Positions 17,101-26,461 of a DNA stretch of 64,000 nucleotides are shown here, one piece after another. Source of the stretch: Kocuria sp. p3-SID1428 (GTDB lineage Bacteria > Actinomycetota > Actinomycetes > Actinomycetales > Micrococcaceae); assembly GCF_025149945.1 (NCBI RefSeq), contig NZ_JALXVH010000007.1, forward strand, positions 19,479 to 83,478. Direction: 5' to 3'. The position numbers were made by a program, and so were the translations under genes. A model generated the notes under the pieces. It made no database searches. It worked only from the letters and a program-made list of their open reading frames with translations, and was not told the DNA's origin. Position 1 is the stretch's first letter. Every line of letters begins with the position of its first letter.

Positions 17101-19311
17101 CGCAAGGCCGCCATCCTCTCCCTGGACACCGCCCTGCTCTCCGAGCTGCTGGGCCGGGCCCAGCTGCGCGAGCTGCTCGACGCCGAGGTCATCGCCCAGA
17201 CCGAGGCCCAGCTCCAGCACCTGGCCCCCTCCCGGCACTTATTGGGCATGGAAGGGCTGGCCGATCTGCTGCGGCTGCTCGGGCCGCTGAGCCTCGAGGA
17301 GGCGGCGGCTCGGCTGCGCTCGGAATCGGCAGGCCGTGTCGGCGGCACCGGCCCGGCCGACGCCGCCAGTGCCGCGGCCCCGAGCAGCGCGACGATCGAG
17401 GATGACGCCTCCCCCGACGGTTCGGAGGATCCTTCCGAACAGCACGTCAGCCCCGAGCAGGCCTCTGCATGGGCGGAGGAGCTGGTGGGCCGGCGTCGTG
17501 CCTTCTGGCTGCTGCGCGAAGGGCAGCAGGTGCTCGCCGCGGTCGAGGATGCCGCCAGGCTGCGAGACGCCCTGGGCACGCCGATCCCGCACGGGGTGCC
17601 GGTCAGCTTCCTGGAGCCGGTCGAGAGCCCGGTCGAGGACCTCGTGGCGCGCTTCGCCCGCACGCACGGTCCGTTCACGGTGGCCGAGGCCTCCCGAGGC
17701 ACCGGGCTGGGCCCGGCCGTCGTCGCCGGGGCCCTCGAGCGCCTGGGCGCTGCCCGCCGCGTCCTGGAGGGCGAGTTCCGCCCCGACCGGGACGAGGCCG
17801 CCGAGCCCGGGCCGCGCTCCGAGTGGTGCGACAGGGACGTGCTGCACCGGATCCGGCGCCGCTCGCTGGCTGCGCTGCGCCAGCAGGTCGAGCCGGTGGC
17901 CCCGGAGGTCTACGCCCGCTTCCTGCCGTCGTGGCAGTCGCTCGGGCCGGGGCATCGTCTGCGCGGGGCGGACGGTCTGCTCAGCGTCGTGGATCAGCTG
18001 GCGGGGGTGGCGGTGCCGGCCTCGGCGCTGGAGCCGCTCGTGCTGCGTCAGCGCCTCGAGGACTACCGGCCCGAGCTGCTCGACGAGCTGCTGGCCTCCG
18101 GGGAGATCGTGTGGTCCGGGGCCGGCTCGCTGGCCGGTGACGACGGCTGGATCAGCCTCCACCTGGCCGAGTCCCAGCAGCTCAGCCTGCCCCCGCGGGC
18201 GGATCTGCGCGCCCGCGCCGCCGGGATCGACGACGCCGTCCAGGCCGCTGTGCTGGCCGTCATGGCCGATGGCGGCGCGCGGTTCGGCCACCAGCTGCGC
18301 AGCGCTGTGGCCGAGCAGAACGATCATTCGCAGATCCCAGGCCTGGACATGCCCGCCCTCACCCGCGCCCTGTGGGAGCTGGTGTGGGCCGGGCTGATCA
18401 CCAATGACACCTTCGCCCCGGTGCGCGCCCTGGTCGCGGGCGGCTCCGCCGCGCACCGGCAGAAGCCGCGCACCCCGCGCGGGCGCACCGCCGGCCGACG
18501 CGGAGCCGCCCGGCTGCGGGCCCGGGACGCGGCGCTGGCGCGGCCGTCGTCCGAGCGCACCGCCGGGCCCGCGGAGGCGAGCGATCCCACGGGGCTGTCG
18601 GGGAGGTGGTCCCTGCTGGATCCCGAGCCGCTGGAGCCCACGCTGCGCGCGAGCGCCTCGGCGGAGCTGCTGCTGGACCGCTACGGCGTGGTGACCCGCG
18701 GGGCGGTGGAGGCCGAGGACATCGCCGGCGGGTTCTCCGCCGTGTACAAGGTCCTGGCAGCGGTCGAGGAGGCCGGTCATGCGCGGCGCGGCTATTTCAT
18801 CGAGGGGCTGGGGGCCGCGCAGTTCGCGCAGTCGGGCACCGTGGACCGGCTGCGCGGCTTCGCCGACGACGAGCAGGCGCGCACCGAGCCTCGCGAGCCG
18901 GTGGTGCTGGCGCTGGCCGCGACCGACCCGGCGAATCCGTACGGCGCCGCTCTGCCCTGGCCGGAGACGATCGAGCAGGAGGGCCGCACCGAGTCCACCG
19001 CGGCGGCGCGGCACCGGCCGGGACGCAAGGCGGGGTCGATCCTCGCCCTCGTGGACGGCGATCCGGTGCTCTACCTGGAGCGCGGCGGACGCACGGCCCT
19101 GGTCTTCGACGACGACCCCGAGCGGCTGCAGATGATCGGGCCTCCGATCGCCGACGTCGTGCGCGCCGGGGCAGCCGAGAAGCTCACGGTCGAGCGCGTC
19201 AACGGCGTGGCCGCACTCGGGCACGGCGCACTCGAGACCGCCGTGCGCGAGTCCCTGGTCGCCGCCGGGTTCTCGACCACGCCCAAGGGCCTGCGGATCC
19301 GCCGTGCCTGA
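14185..19311 (+). CDS. lhr: Lhr-type DEAD/DEAH ATP-dependent helicase (long form)
   Basis: This 1708-residue superfamily-2 helicase is of the Lhr class that unwinds RNA:DNA hybrids and DNA during repair. Motif I is APTGSGKT (about 72–79), motif II LDEVHA (about 249), motif III LSATVD, and motif VI GLQRVGRAGH. The winged-helix and Lhr-specific C-terminal domains fill the remaining 1100 residues, matching mycobacterial Lhr in size. Between motifs I and Ia there is a low-complexity Ser/Ala insertion (about 94–155) encoded partly by a 9-bp tandem repeat. The GTG start overlaps the lipoprotein stop by 8 nt, and the stop overlaps the Nei gene by 8 nt. An lhr–nei pair is conserved in actinobacteria, for example in Mycobacterium. 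Confidence 0.95.
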   Translation: MPEPSERAAPAQVRGLPADEEPSDGRPAPGSSLEAFSPAARDWFTGAFSTPTAAQEGAWKAIAGGEHALVVAPTGSGKTLAAFLWAIDRLISQAAVPQPAEPRSGSAAPGAPAASAASAASAASAEASSEAAAANDRSGSDLRRKASSASSKRRATTRVLYISPLKALGVDVERNLRSPLIGITQTARRMGLEPPEISTGVRSGDTPQAVRRALLASPPDILITTPESLYLMLTSKARESLRGVETVILDEVHAVAGTKRGAHLAVSLERLDDLLERPAQRIGLSATVDPVETVTRFLGGSQPVAVVRPESTKRWDLEISVPIPDMTVLGGPAASGSLMESDYDADEPANVASIWPHVEERVVDLVEAHRSTIVFANSRGLAEKLTARLNEIHAFRLEHAPKADDPAESTAGEATQPSGIDRQHNRYEGAAPLLARAHHGSVSKDQRALIEEDLKSGVLRCVVATSSLELGIDMGLVDLVVQIESPPSAASGLQRVGRAGHQVGEISIGRMFPKHRGDLLDAAVTVEQMLAGRVEPLHIPSNPLDILAQQTIAVCATETVPVEDWWDTVRRAAPFLGLPRSAFDSVLDLVSGRYPSDEFAELRPRVVWDRDEGTLTGRPGAQRLAVTSGGTIPDRGLFPVHLAGQDDSSPKRVGELDEEMVYESRTGDVIALGASSWRIAEITHDRVLVTPAPGQAGKLPFWHGDGIGRPVELGRAQGRFLREASGAAEPALRERLAADGLDTWAQDNLHRYLTEMREAVGHVPSDRTLVVERFHDELGDWRVVLHSPYGLPVHAPWALAVGARLEERWGLDASAQASDDGIVLRLPATDDQPPGAELFLFDPEDLEQIVTERVGSSALFASRFRECAARALLLPRRDPGRRTPLWQQRQRSAQLLDVARKHPQFPIVLETVRECLQDVYDLPALQELHRQIDRRGLRMVEVTTETPSPFARTLLFGYLGQFIYEGDSPLAERKAAILSLDTALLSELLGRAQLRELLDAEVIAQTEAQLQHLAPSRHLLGMEGLADLLRLLGPLSLEEAAARLRSESAGRVGGTGPADAASAAAPSSATIEDDASPDGSEDPSEQHVSPEQASAWAEELVGRRRAFWLLREGQQVLAAVEDAARLRDALGTPIPHGVPVSFLEPVESPVEDLVARFARTHGPFTVAEASRGTGLGPAVVAGALERLGAARRVLEGEFRPDRDEAAEPGPRSEWCDRDVLHRIRRRSLAALRQQVEPVAPEVYARFLPSWQSLGPGHRLRGADGLLSVVDQLAGVAVPASALEPLVLRQRLEDYRPELLDELLASGEIVWSGAGSLAGDDGWISLHLAESQQLSLPPRADLRARAAGIDDAVQAAVLAVMADGGARFGHQLRSAVAEQNDHSQIPGLDMPALTRALWELVWAGLITNDTFAPVRALVAGGSAAHRQKPRTPRGRTAGRRGAARLRARDAALARPSSERTAGPAEASDPTGLSGRWSLLDPEPLEPTLRASASAELLLDRYGVVTRGAVEAEDIAGGFSAVYKVLAAVEEAGHARRGYFIEGLGAAQFAQSGTVDRLRGFADDEQARTEPREPVVLALAATDPANPYGAALPWPETIEQEGRTESTAAARHRPGRKAGSILALVDGDPVLYLERGGRTALVFDDDPERLQMIGPPIADVVRAGAAEKLTVERVNGVAALGHGALETAVRESLVAAGFSTTPKGLRIRRA
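14524..14559 (+). repeat. 9-bp tandem repeat inside lhr
   Basis: Four copies of a GCCTCAGCA-type unit encode repeating Ala-Ser-Ala. It lies in the linker insertion between helicase motifs I and Ia, so length changes would stay in frame. Confidence 0.8.
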
Positions 19312-20215
19312 GGGGGATTCCGTCTGGCGCGCGGCCGCCGCTCTGCACTCCGGGCTGGCGGGGCGGCAGCTGCTGCGCAGCGACTTCCGCGTCCCGGCGC
19401 TGGCCACCGTCGATCTGTCCGGGCGCACCGTCCAGGAGGCGGTCTCGCGCGGCAAGCACCTGCTGATCCGCATCGGGCCCGATCCGAGCACCGGTGCTCG
19501 CGCGGTCACGCTGCACTCGCATCTGATGATGGAGGGCCGATGGGAGATCGAGGACCTCGATCCTCTCGCGACGGGATCGGACTCTCCCGGCCGCCGTCGG
19601 ACGGGCGCCTCGGGCGCGCGATCGCAGCGCCGCGCCCGGCCGAAGCACACGATCCGTGCCGTGCTCGAGACCGCAGGGACCAGGGCCACCGCCTCCTCCG
19701 TCCAGCAGCTCGTGATCGTGGCCCGGGAGCAGGAGGACCGGCTCGTGGGGCACCTGGGCCCGGACTTGCTGGCCCCGGACTGGTCCGAGCAGCACCTGCA
19801 GGAGGCGATGCGCCGTCTGCTGGAGCGCCCCGATCGCCCGATCGCCGCAGCGCTCATGGATCAGTCGAGACTGGCGGGGATCGGCAGCATCTACCGCTGC
19901 GAGCTGCTGTTCCGGCACTGCCTGGCACCGCAGACGCCCGTGGCCGATGTCCCGGATCTGCAGGCGGTGGTCGAGGATGCGCACGAGCTGCTGCTGCGCA
20001 ACCGCGACAGCGGCCCGCGAGTCACCACGGGCGATCCGCGGCCCGGCAGGCAGCTGTGGGTCTACGGCCGTGAGCGCAGGCCGTGCCGGCGCTGCGGGAC
20101 GCCGATCCTCAAGCGGACCTGGGACGATGCCGCCGGTCAGCGCGATCCCCGCACCGGCCTGCAGGCGCCGGCCCGCGAGCGCCCCTTCTACCACTGCCCG
20201 CGCTGCCAGCGCTGA
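19304..20215 (+). CDS. nei: Fpg/Nei-family DNA glycosylase/AP lyase (Nei-type)
   Basis: This 303-residue base-excision-repair enzyme removes oxidised bases and cuts the abasic site. The N-terminal PEGDSVWR supplies the catalytic Pro2 and Glu3 after Met removal; PEGDS with Trp is typical of Nei rather than Fpg (PELPEV). VSRGKHLLI contains the conserved Lys. The helix-two-turn-helix includes QSRLAGIGSIYRCE. A C-terminal zinc finger is present (CRRCG and, 20-odd residues later, CPRCQR). The GTG start overlaps the lhr stop by 8 nt. Joint expression with Lhr implies a shared DNA-repair role. A 35-residue Arg/Ser-rich insertion (about 85–120) is longer than in homologues. Confidence 0.93.
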   Translation: MPEGDSVWRAAAALHSGLAGRQLLRSDFRVPALATVDLSGRTVQEAVSRGKHLLIRIGPDPSTGARAVTLHSHLMMEGRWEIEDLDPLATGSDSPGRRRTGASGARSQRRARPKHTIRAVLETAGTRATASSVQQLVIVAREQEDRLVGHLGPDLLAPDWSEQHLQEAMRRLLERPDRPIAAALMDQSRLAGIGSIYRCELLFRHCLAPQTPVADVPDLQAVVEDAHELLLRNRDSGPRVTTGDPRPGRQLWVYGRERRPCRRCGTPILKRTWDDAAGQRDPRTGLQAPARERPFYHCPRCQR

Positions 20216-20252
20216 GACCCGGACAGCCGAGATCCAGCCCTGGCTGGGCGCC

Positions 20253-20798
20253 TCAGCAGCCGAGTGCGGTGAGCAGCTCGGGCTGGGAGAGCTCCTCGTT
20301 GAGCCAGGGGCTCAGCAGCTGCGGCACGGCACGACTGGCCCGCAGCAGCTCGACGGGATCGACCCAGAGGAGCTCCGCGACCTCCTCGGGATTCGGCGCC
20401 GGCGAGGACTCGGCGCGGGCGGTCCACACCGGGCAGAACTCGTTCTCGACCACGCCCGAGGCGTCGCGGGCCCAGTAGGCGAACTCCGGCACGACTTCCT
20501 GCAGCTCGGACACCTCCAGGCCCAGCTCCTGCTCGGCCCGGCGCCGCAGCGCCTCCTTCGTGGGCTCGCCCGGCCCGGGGTGGCCGCAGAAGCTGTTCGT
20601 CCACACGCCCGGCCAGGTCCGCTTGCTCAGGGCACGACGGGTGAGCAGCACCCGTCCGTCATCGTCCAGGACCCAGCAGGAGAAGGCAAGGTGCAGCGGG
20701 GTGTCCGCGGTGTGGACCTCGGATTTCAGCGCCGTGCCGATCGGCAGGCGCGCGGTGTCCAGCAGCACGACCTGCTCGGGGTGCCTGGGGGTGGTCAT
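20253..20798 (-). CDS. idi: Isopentenyl-diphosphate delta-isomerase, type I
   Basis: This 181-residue Nudix-fold enzyme interconverts IPP and DMAPP, supplying precursors of menaquinone, carotenoids and undecaprenyl lipid. Catalytic Cys71 is in NSFCGHP and the catalytic Glu is in ENEFCPVW (about 118–120). The metal-binding His residues lie in the N-terminal half (EVHT, PLHLAFS). Length is exactly that of bacterial type I Idi. It is convergent with nei (37 nt apart) and divergent from the pseudouridine synthase gene (about 50 nt apart). No clear Shine-Dalgarno is visible before the ATG; a short or absent leader is likely. Confidence 0.95.
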   Translation of the reverse strand: MTTPRHPEQVVLLDTARLPIGTALKSEVHTADTPLHLAFSCWVLDDDGRVLLTRRALSKRTWPGVWTNSFCGHPGPGEPTKEALRRRAEQELGLEVSELQEVVPEFAYWARDASGVVENEFCPVWTARAESSPAPNPEEVAELLWVDPVELLRASRAVPQLLSPWLNEELSQPELLTALGC

Positions 20799-20851
20799 GG
20801 TGATCGCACATCCTCACGTCGTCGTTGCCCCGAGTCTGCCAGGATGCCCCC

Positions 20852-21781
20852 ATGTCCCGCCGCCGCGCACGTCCCAGACCGCTCTCGCCGCGCGATGGCG
20901 TCGATCCGGTCTCGGTCCGGCTCCCGGATGACCGCACCTGCACGGCGGGCGAGTACCTCCTGGCGCGCTTCCCCGCCTCGCGCGCGCAGCTCGAGCGGCT
21001 GCTCACGGACGACGAGATCGTCGACGACCGCGGCGCCCCGCTGCCCGCCGAGACCCCGTGCGCCGGTCAGCGGGTCTGGTACCACCGCGAGCTTCCGGTG
21101 GAGCCCGAGCTGCCCCACGACATGCCGATCCTCTACGAGGACGAATGGCTGCTGGCGGTCGACAAGCCGCACGGGCTGCCGTCCACGCCGCGGGGAGGGT
21201 TCATCGCGCAGACGGCGCTGAGCGTGCTGCGTCGGACCCGCGGCGAGGACGAGCTGGTCCCGGCCCATCGCCTGGACCGGGACACCGCCGGCGTGCTGCT
21301 GCTGATCCGCGATCCCCAGATCCGCGGGGCGGTGCAGCGCCAGTTCCAGGATCGGCACACCGAGAAGGCCTACGAGGCCGTCGCCCGCCTGGGCGCTGCG
21401 CGACTCGAGGACCTGCCGGATGGTCGCAGCAGCCGGCTGCTCAAGCAGCGAGGGGTGCTGCAGGCCGTCGAGGTCCCGGGCGAGCCCAATGCCGAGACGC
21501 GCCTGGAGCCCCTGAGCGCCTTCCACGACGACGACGGCCGCTGGGCACACCTGCGCCTGCATCCCCTGACCGGGCAGACCCACCAGCTGCGCGTCCACCT
21601 GGCAGCGCTCGGAACGCCCATCCGCTGGGATCCGCTCTACCCGCAGGTGCTTCCCCGAGACCCGGGCGACGTCTCGCATCCGCTGCAGCTGCTGGCGCGC
21701 ACCCTGCGCCTCACCCACCCGGTGAACGGGCAGGCCCTGGAGCTGAGCAGCCGTCGTCGCCTGGAAACCCTCCCCCGCTGA
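20852..21781 (+). CDS. RluA-family pseudouridine synthase
   Basis: This 309-residue enzyme isomerises uridine to pseudouridine in rRNA or tRNA. The catalytic Asp is D142 in HRLDRDTAG, the RluA-family signature, followed by LLLIRDP. VDKPHGLPSTP (about 103–113) and LHPLTGQTHQLRVHL are the other conserved blocks. The N-terminal 80 residues, with YLLARFPASRAQLERLL, look like a short S4-like RNA-binding segment. It resembles the actinobacterial RluA subgroup with unknown target. The ATG at 20852 fits homology better than the in-frame upstream ATG at 20825. The upstream sequence AGGATGCCCCC offers no separate ribosome site, so initiation may be leaderless. Confidence 0.9.
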   Translation: MSRRRARPRPLSPRDGVDPVSVRLPDDRTCTAGEYLLARFPASRAQLERLLTDDEIVDDRGAPLPAETPCAGQRVWYHRELPVEPELPHDMPILYEDEWLLAVDKPHGLPSTPRGGFIAQTALSVLRRTRGEDELVPAHRLDRDTAGVLLLIRDPQIRGAVQRQFQDRHTEKAYEAVARLGAARLEDLPDGRSSRLLKQRGVLQAVEVPGEPNAETRLEPLSAFHDDDGRWAHLRLHPLTGQTHQLRVHLAALGTPIRWDPLYPQVLPRDPGDVSHPLQLLARTLRLTHPVNGQALELSSRRRLETLPR

Positions 21782-21822
21782 TGCCGCCTCGGGGATCGCG
21801 GGGCGGCGTCGGGGCGGATCGC

Positions 21823-21828
21823 TAGGCT
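21823..21828 (+). promoter_or_regulatory. –10 element of the GH76 gene
   Basis: TAGGCT at 21823–21828 gives a leader of about 65 nt. The ribosome site CAGGAGAGCC is directly before the ATG at 21900. Confidence 0.4.
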
Positions 21829-21899
21829 GAGTCCCAGCCGTCCGCGGCAGCCCGCAGCACTTTCGACGGCAGCGCACGACCCCCACGCACAGGAGAGCC

Positions 21900-23126
21900 A
21901 TGAGCCACGACCCCGCCGCCTCGATCCTCGCCGATGCCGTCGACGACCGCGCGGTGCGCGCAGCTCTGGCCGCCCGCTCGGTGCAGGAGCTGTTCGGGCA
22001 GCGGGCCCTCGGCATCCCCGGGACCTGGCTGGCTGCGATCACCTTCCCGGCGCCGTCGCGCACCGAGCTGACCTGGCACTACTGGTGGCAGGCGCACCTG
22101 CTCGACGCCCTCGTGGATGCAGCCCTGCGGGAGGCCTCCTCGGGAGGGGACCCGGAGCCGCTGCGCAAGCGCGCGCATCAGCTGCTGCGCGGCATCGCCG
22201 TGCGCTCGGGCGGGTCGGTCGTGATCAACAGCTTCTTCGACGACATGTCCTGGCTCATGCTGGCGCTGGGCCGCCTGCGCCAGCTCGATCAGGTCTGCGG
22301 CGCCTCCTCCGGCGACGTCCTGCGGGCCGGGAGCCTCCTGCTGTCCCAGATCCGCTCGGCGCACACCGACGACCTCGGCGGCGGCATGTTCTGGAGCCGC
22401 GAGCGCACCTACAAGAATGCCGCGACCACGGGCCCGGCGGCCCTGATCGCTGCGCGCACCGCCTCCGACGACTCCGCCGAACGGCTGCTGAGCTGGCTGC
22501 GCGAGAACCTCTGGGACGCCCAGCGCGGCGTGTTCTGGGACGGGATCAAGCTGCTGGCCGCCGGCTCCGGCCAGGAGACCACGCAGCGCGACGACGCCGT
22601 CTACTCCTACAACTCCGGGCCCGTGCTGGCGGCCGCGCTCGAGCACGCCGCCTCCCTGCCGCGCGATCAGGCTCAGCCGTTGCTCGAATGGGCGGGGCAG
22701 ATGATCGCCGGTGCGGACTCGCACTTCGGGCGCGACGCCACGAGCGCTGCCGGTCGGCGGCGTCGGAGCCTGTCCACGCACGGCAGCGGCGACGGCGGGC
22801 TGTTCACCGGCATCCTGGTGCGGAACCTGGCGCAGGCGGCCGAGGACTCCCAGCTGCCCGAGGCCTCTCGCCTGACCGCACGGCGCCTGGTGCTCGACAC
22901 CGCCGACGCCCTCTGGGAGGGGCGCCGCGAGTTCGATCCCGGCATGGACCCCCACGACCCCAACGCCCGTCCGGAGCCTCGGCGCGTGCGCGCGATCTTC
23001 TCCTCCGATCCCCTGCAGGATGCGGATCGGACCCAGCGCGTGGGCTCCCCGGTGCAGCTGTCCACGCAGATCCAGTCCTGGATGATCCTGGAGGCCGCGG
23101 CCCGACTGGAGCGCAGCCTCCGCTGA
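21900..23126 (+). CDS. Glycoside hydrolase family 76 protein (α-1,6-mannanase-like), no signal peptide
   Basis: This 408-residue (α/α)6-barrel protein is of the GH76 type. The catalytic Asp pair is D114–D115 in NSFFDDMSWLML (usual form YYDDMAWW). GGGMFWSRERTYKNAATTGPAAL (about 159 on) matches the substrate-site block, and VYSYNSGPVLAA matches the later YxYNxG block. GH76 enzymes cut α-1,6-mannan in yeast walls or mycobacterial-type lipoglycans. No signal peptide or membrane segment is seen, so this one appears cytoplasmic and may act on imported or newly made oligosaccharide. The start at 21900 has CAGGAG close upstream. The DUF4916 gene follows after 58 nt with its own promoter. Confidence 0.78.
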   Translation: MSHDPAASILADAVDDRAVRAALAARSVQELFGQRALGIPGTWLAAITFPAPSRTELTWHYWWQAHLLDALVDAALREASSGGDPEPLRKRAHQLLRGIAVRSGGSVVINSFFDDMSWLMLALGRLRQLDQVCGASSGDVLRAGSLLLSQIRSAHTDDLGGGMFWSRERTYKNAATTGPAALIAARTASDDSAERLLSWLRENLWDAQRGVFWDGIKLLAAGSGQETTQRDDAVYSYNSGPVLAAALEHAASLPRDQAQPLLEWAGQMIAGADSHFGRDATSAAGRRRRSLSTHGSGDGGLFTGILVRNLAQAAEDSQLPEASRLTARRLVLDTADALWEGRREFDPGMDPHDPNARPEPRRVRAIFSSDPLQDADRTQRVGSPVQLSTQIQSWMILEAAARLERSLR

Positions 23127-23184
23127 TCGCGGAAATCCCGCACCGACCCACCACGAGACCCGACGGCTGAGGTAGACAGATCCC

Positions 23185-23727
23185 ATGAGCTCCGTACGCA
23201 CACCGGACCCGAATCCCGGCTGGCTGTCCGAGGAAGACCTCCGCGAGGCCCGTGCCCGCCTGCCGATCGTCTACGTCCAGGCGATCCCCGTGCAGCTGGA
23301 TCCCGTGGGCTGCGTCTCGGAGGTGGGCCTGCTGCTGCAGCCCAATGACGTCGGCGAGCTGGAGCGCGCCGTGGTCTCGGGGCGCGTCCTTTACCGCGAG
23401 ACGATCCGCGGGGCGCTGCTGCGGCACCTGGAGAAGGATCTCGGGCCGCTGGCCATGCCCATGGTCCCGCCCTCGACCGTCCCCTTCGCGGTCACCGAGT
23501 ACTTCCCGCATCCGTCGGAGACGGGCTTCACGGACAACCGCCAGCACGCGGTCGCGCTGAACTACGTGGTGCCCGTGCGCGGCGAGTGCCAGCCGCGCGA
23601 GGACGCGCTGCAGCTGTCCTGGGTCACCCCCGAGGAGGCGCTCAGCGCCGACATCCAGGCGGAGTTCGCCGGCGGCCGGGGCCGGCTGATCGAGCAGGCC
23701 CTGGCGCACGTCGGCTGGGGCCGCTGA
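23185..23727 (+). CDS. DUF4916 / Nudix-like protein
   Basis: This 180-residue cytoplasmic protein resembles the actinobacterial DUF4916 group, distant Nudix relatives. The position of a Nudix box is visible as GRVLYRETIRGALLRHLEKDLG, but the usual REUxEE metal-binding glutamates are not conserved, so hydrolase activity is doubtful. YFPHPSETGFTDNRQHAVALNYVVPV and LSWVTPEEAL are the strongest conserved stretches. No function is established. TAGACA (23173–23178) lies 6 nt before the ATG and there is no Shine-Dalgarno, so the mRNA is probably leaderless. It is convergent with the FUSC gene, 7 nt away. Confidence 0.72.
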   Translation: MSSVRTPDPNPGWLSEEDLREARARLPIVYVQAIPVQLDPVGCVSEVGLLLQPNDVGELERAVVSGRVLYRETIRGALLRHLEKDLGPLAMPMVPPSTVPFAVTEYFPHPSETGFTDNRQHAVALNYVVPVRGECQPREDALQLSWVTPEEALSADIQAEFAGGRGRLIEQALAHVGWGR

Positions 23728-23734
23728 GCGGCCT

Positions 23735-24910
23735 TCAGCGCGAGCGGTCCTGCGAGGGAGCGCTGTGCCCGTCGTCGTCCTCACCCGCAGCCGCGCCGTC
23801 GAGGTCCGCGTCCGCCGGGCCGCCGCGGCGGTCCGCCTGCGAGGCGGCGATGATCCGCGGCATGGCCTGCGTGTCTGCTCGGCGCTCCTCGCTGTTGCGC
23901 CAGAAGTAGATCACGACCATGCCGCACAGCGCGCCCAGCATGGTCTCCACCGCGCGGGCCTGCAGCAGCGGCGCGGCCGGGACCGGATGCGCCAGCTGCG
24001 TCATCAGCAGCGCCAGCGGCGTGATGAACAGCAGTGCCAGCGAATAGTTGCGGCCCACGAACAGCTCGGCGAGCAGCTGGAAGAGGATCACGAGGACCAG
24101 CATCTGCCACGGGCCCAGATCGAAGGCCAGCACGAACGCGGTCACGCCCACGCCGCCCAGCGTGCCGACCATTCGGTGGACGCCGCGCTGCAGCCGCGCC
24201 AGGTGCGTGGGCGCCGCGATCGGAGCAGCGGCGGCCACCTGCGCCCAGTAGACGTGGCTGAGCCCGGCGGCCTGGGAGACGATCAGCGCCACCACGGCGG
24301 CCAGTCCCGTGGCCACCAGGAAGCGCCCGCCGTGCGCGGCCAGCTGGCCGCGGGTCAGGCGCACCACCGGCGCCGGGGGCGGTGACTTCCCCTCGCGCCC
24401 CTCGCCCACCAGGGACCAGATCCACGCCAGCAGGACGGATAAGGCGGCGGAGCCGGCTGCGATCGCGATCGCCAGCAGCGGGTGCGCCACGGCATCGGGC
24501 CCCAGGGAGCCGATCGCGCCGGTGGCGAAGATGAAGAACACCGACCCAGCGGGCTTGAGGTTCCAGGCCGCGGCCAGCACCGCGCCTATCGCGGCGACCA
24601 CGGAGGTGATGCCCAGGACCAAGGGCTCCGGCGCGCCGAACCAGGACAGCAGCGCGCCGATGGCCACCGAGACCGTGACCAGCGCGCCCGCCTGCAGCTC
24701 ATGGCCCAGGCGCTGGCGCAGCGGCTCGTGCCGGGCGTAGATCGAGGTGAAGGCGCCGAAGGCCGCGTAGATCGTCAGGTCCGGGCGCCCCAGGAGCATC
24801 AGCATCACGAGCGGGATCCCCACGGCCAGGGCGATGCGCACCGCGGGCACGTGGTCCCGGCGGGAGGGGCCCACCTCGAACAGCTGGCGGACGGTGGACG
24901 ATCCGGACAC
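23735..24910 (-). CDS. FUSC-family inner membrane protein (aromatic acid exporter-like)
   Basis: The 391-residue integral membrane protein has two hydrophobic blocks (about 20–165 and 195–340), each with several membrane segments. The blocks are separated by a short charged linker near VGEGREGKSPP. FUSC proteins resemble AaeB/YccS and export aromatic acids or remain uncharacterised. The second block, with TGLAAVVALIVSQAAGLSHVYWAQVAAAAP, fits the FUSC-like domain, and the RNYSLALLFITPLALLM segment is typical. The C-terminal 40 residues are hydrophilic and acidic. The GTG start at 24910 is preceded by AAGGAGC on the minus strand. It stands alone between DUF4916 and tgt. Confidence 0.8.
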   Translation of the reverse strand: MSGSSTVRQLFEVGPSRRDHVPAVRIALAVGIPLVMLMLLGRPDLTIYAAFGAFTSIYARHEPLRQRLGHELQAGALVTVSVAIGALLSWFGAPEPLVLGITSVVAAIGAVLAAAWNLKPAGSVFFIFATGAIGSLGPDAVAHPLLAIAIAAGSAALSVLLAWIWSLVGEGREGKSPPPAPVVRLTRGQLAAHGGRFLVATGLAAVVALIVSQAAGLSHVYWAQVAAAAPIAAPTHLARLQRGVHRMVGTLGGVGVTAFVLAFDLGPWQMLVLVILFQLLAELFVGRNYSLALLFITPLALLMTQLAHPVPAAPLLQARAVETMLGALCGMVVIYFWRNSEERRADTQAMPRIIAASQADRRGGPADADLDGAAAGEDDDGHSAPSQDRSR

Positions 24911-25038
24911 GCGGGCTCCTTCCTGCGGAAGAGTCGGGGCTGCTCTGGGCGGGAAGCGCTCCGATGAGGGACTGGGGCATCCGCGCTCGAGCGGAGGGAG
25001 GGGATGCGATGAGGCCCGAGGGCCGCCGTCGATGCTAG

Positions 25039-26412
<1,374 letters not shown>

Positions 26413-26461
26413 GCCGCGCCCACGCCTGCGACCCGAGCACGTGAGCCACAAGGAGGCACAG

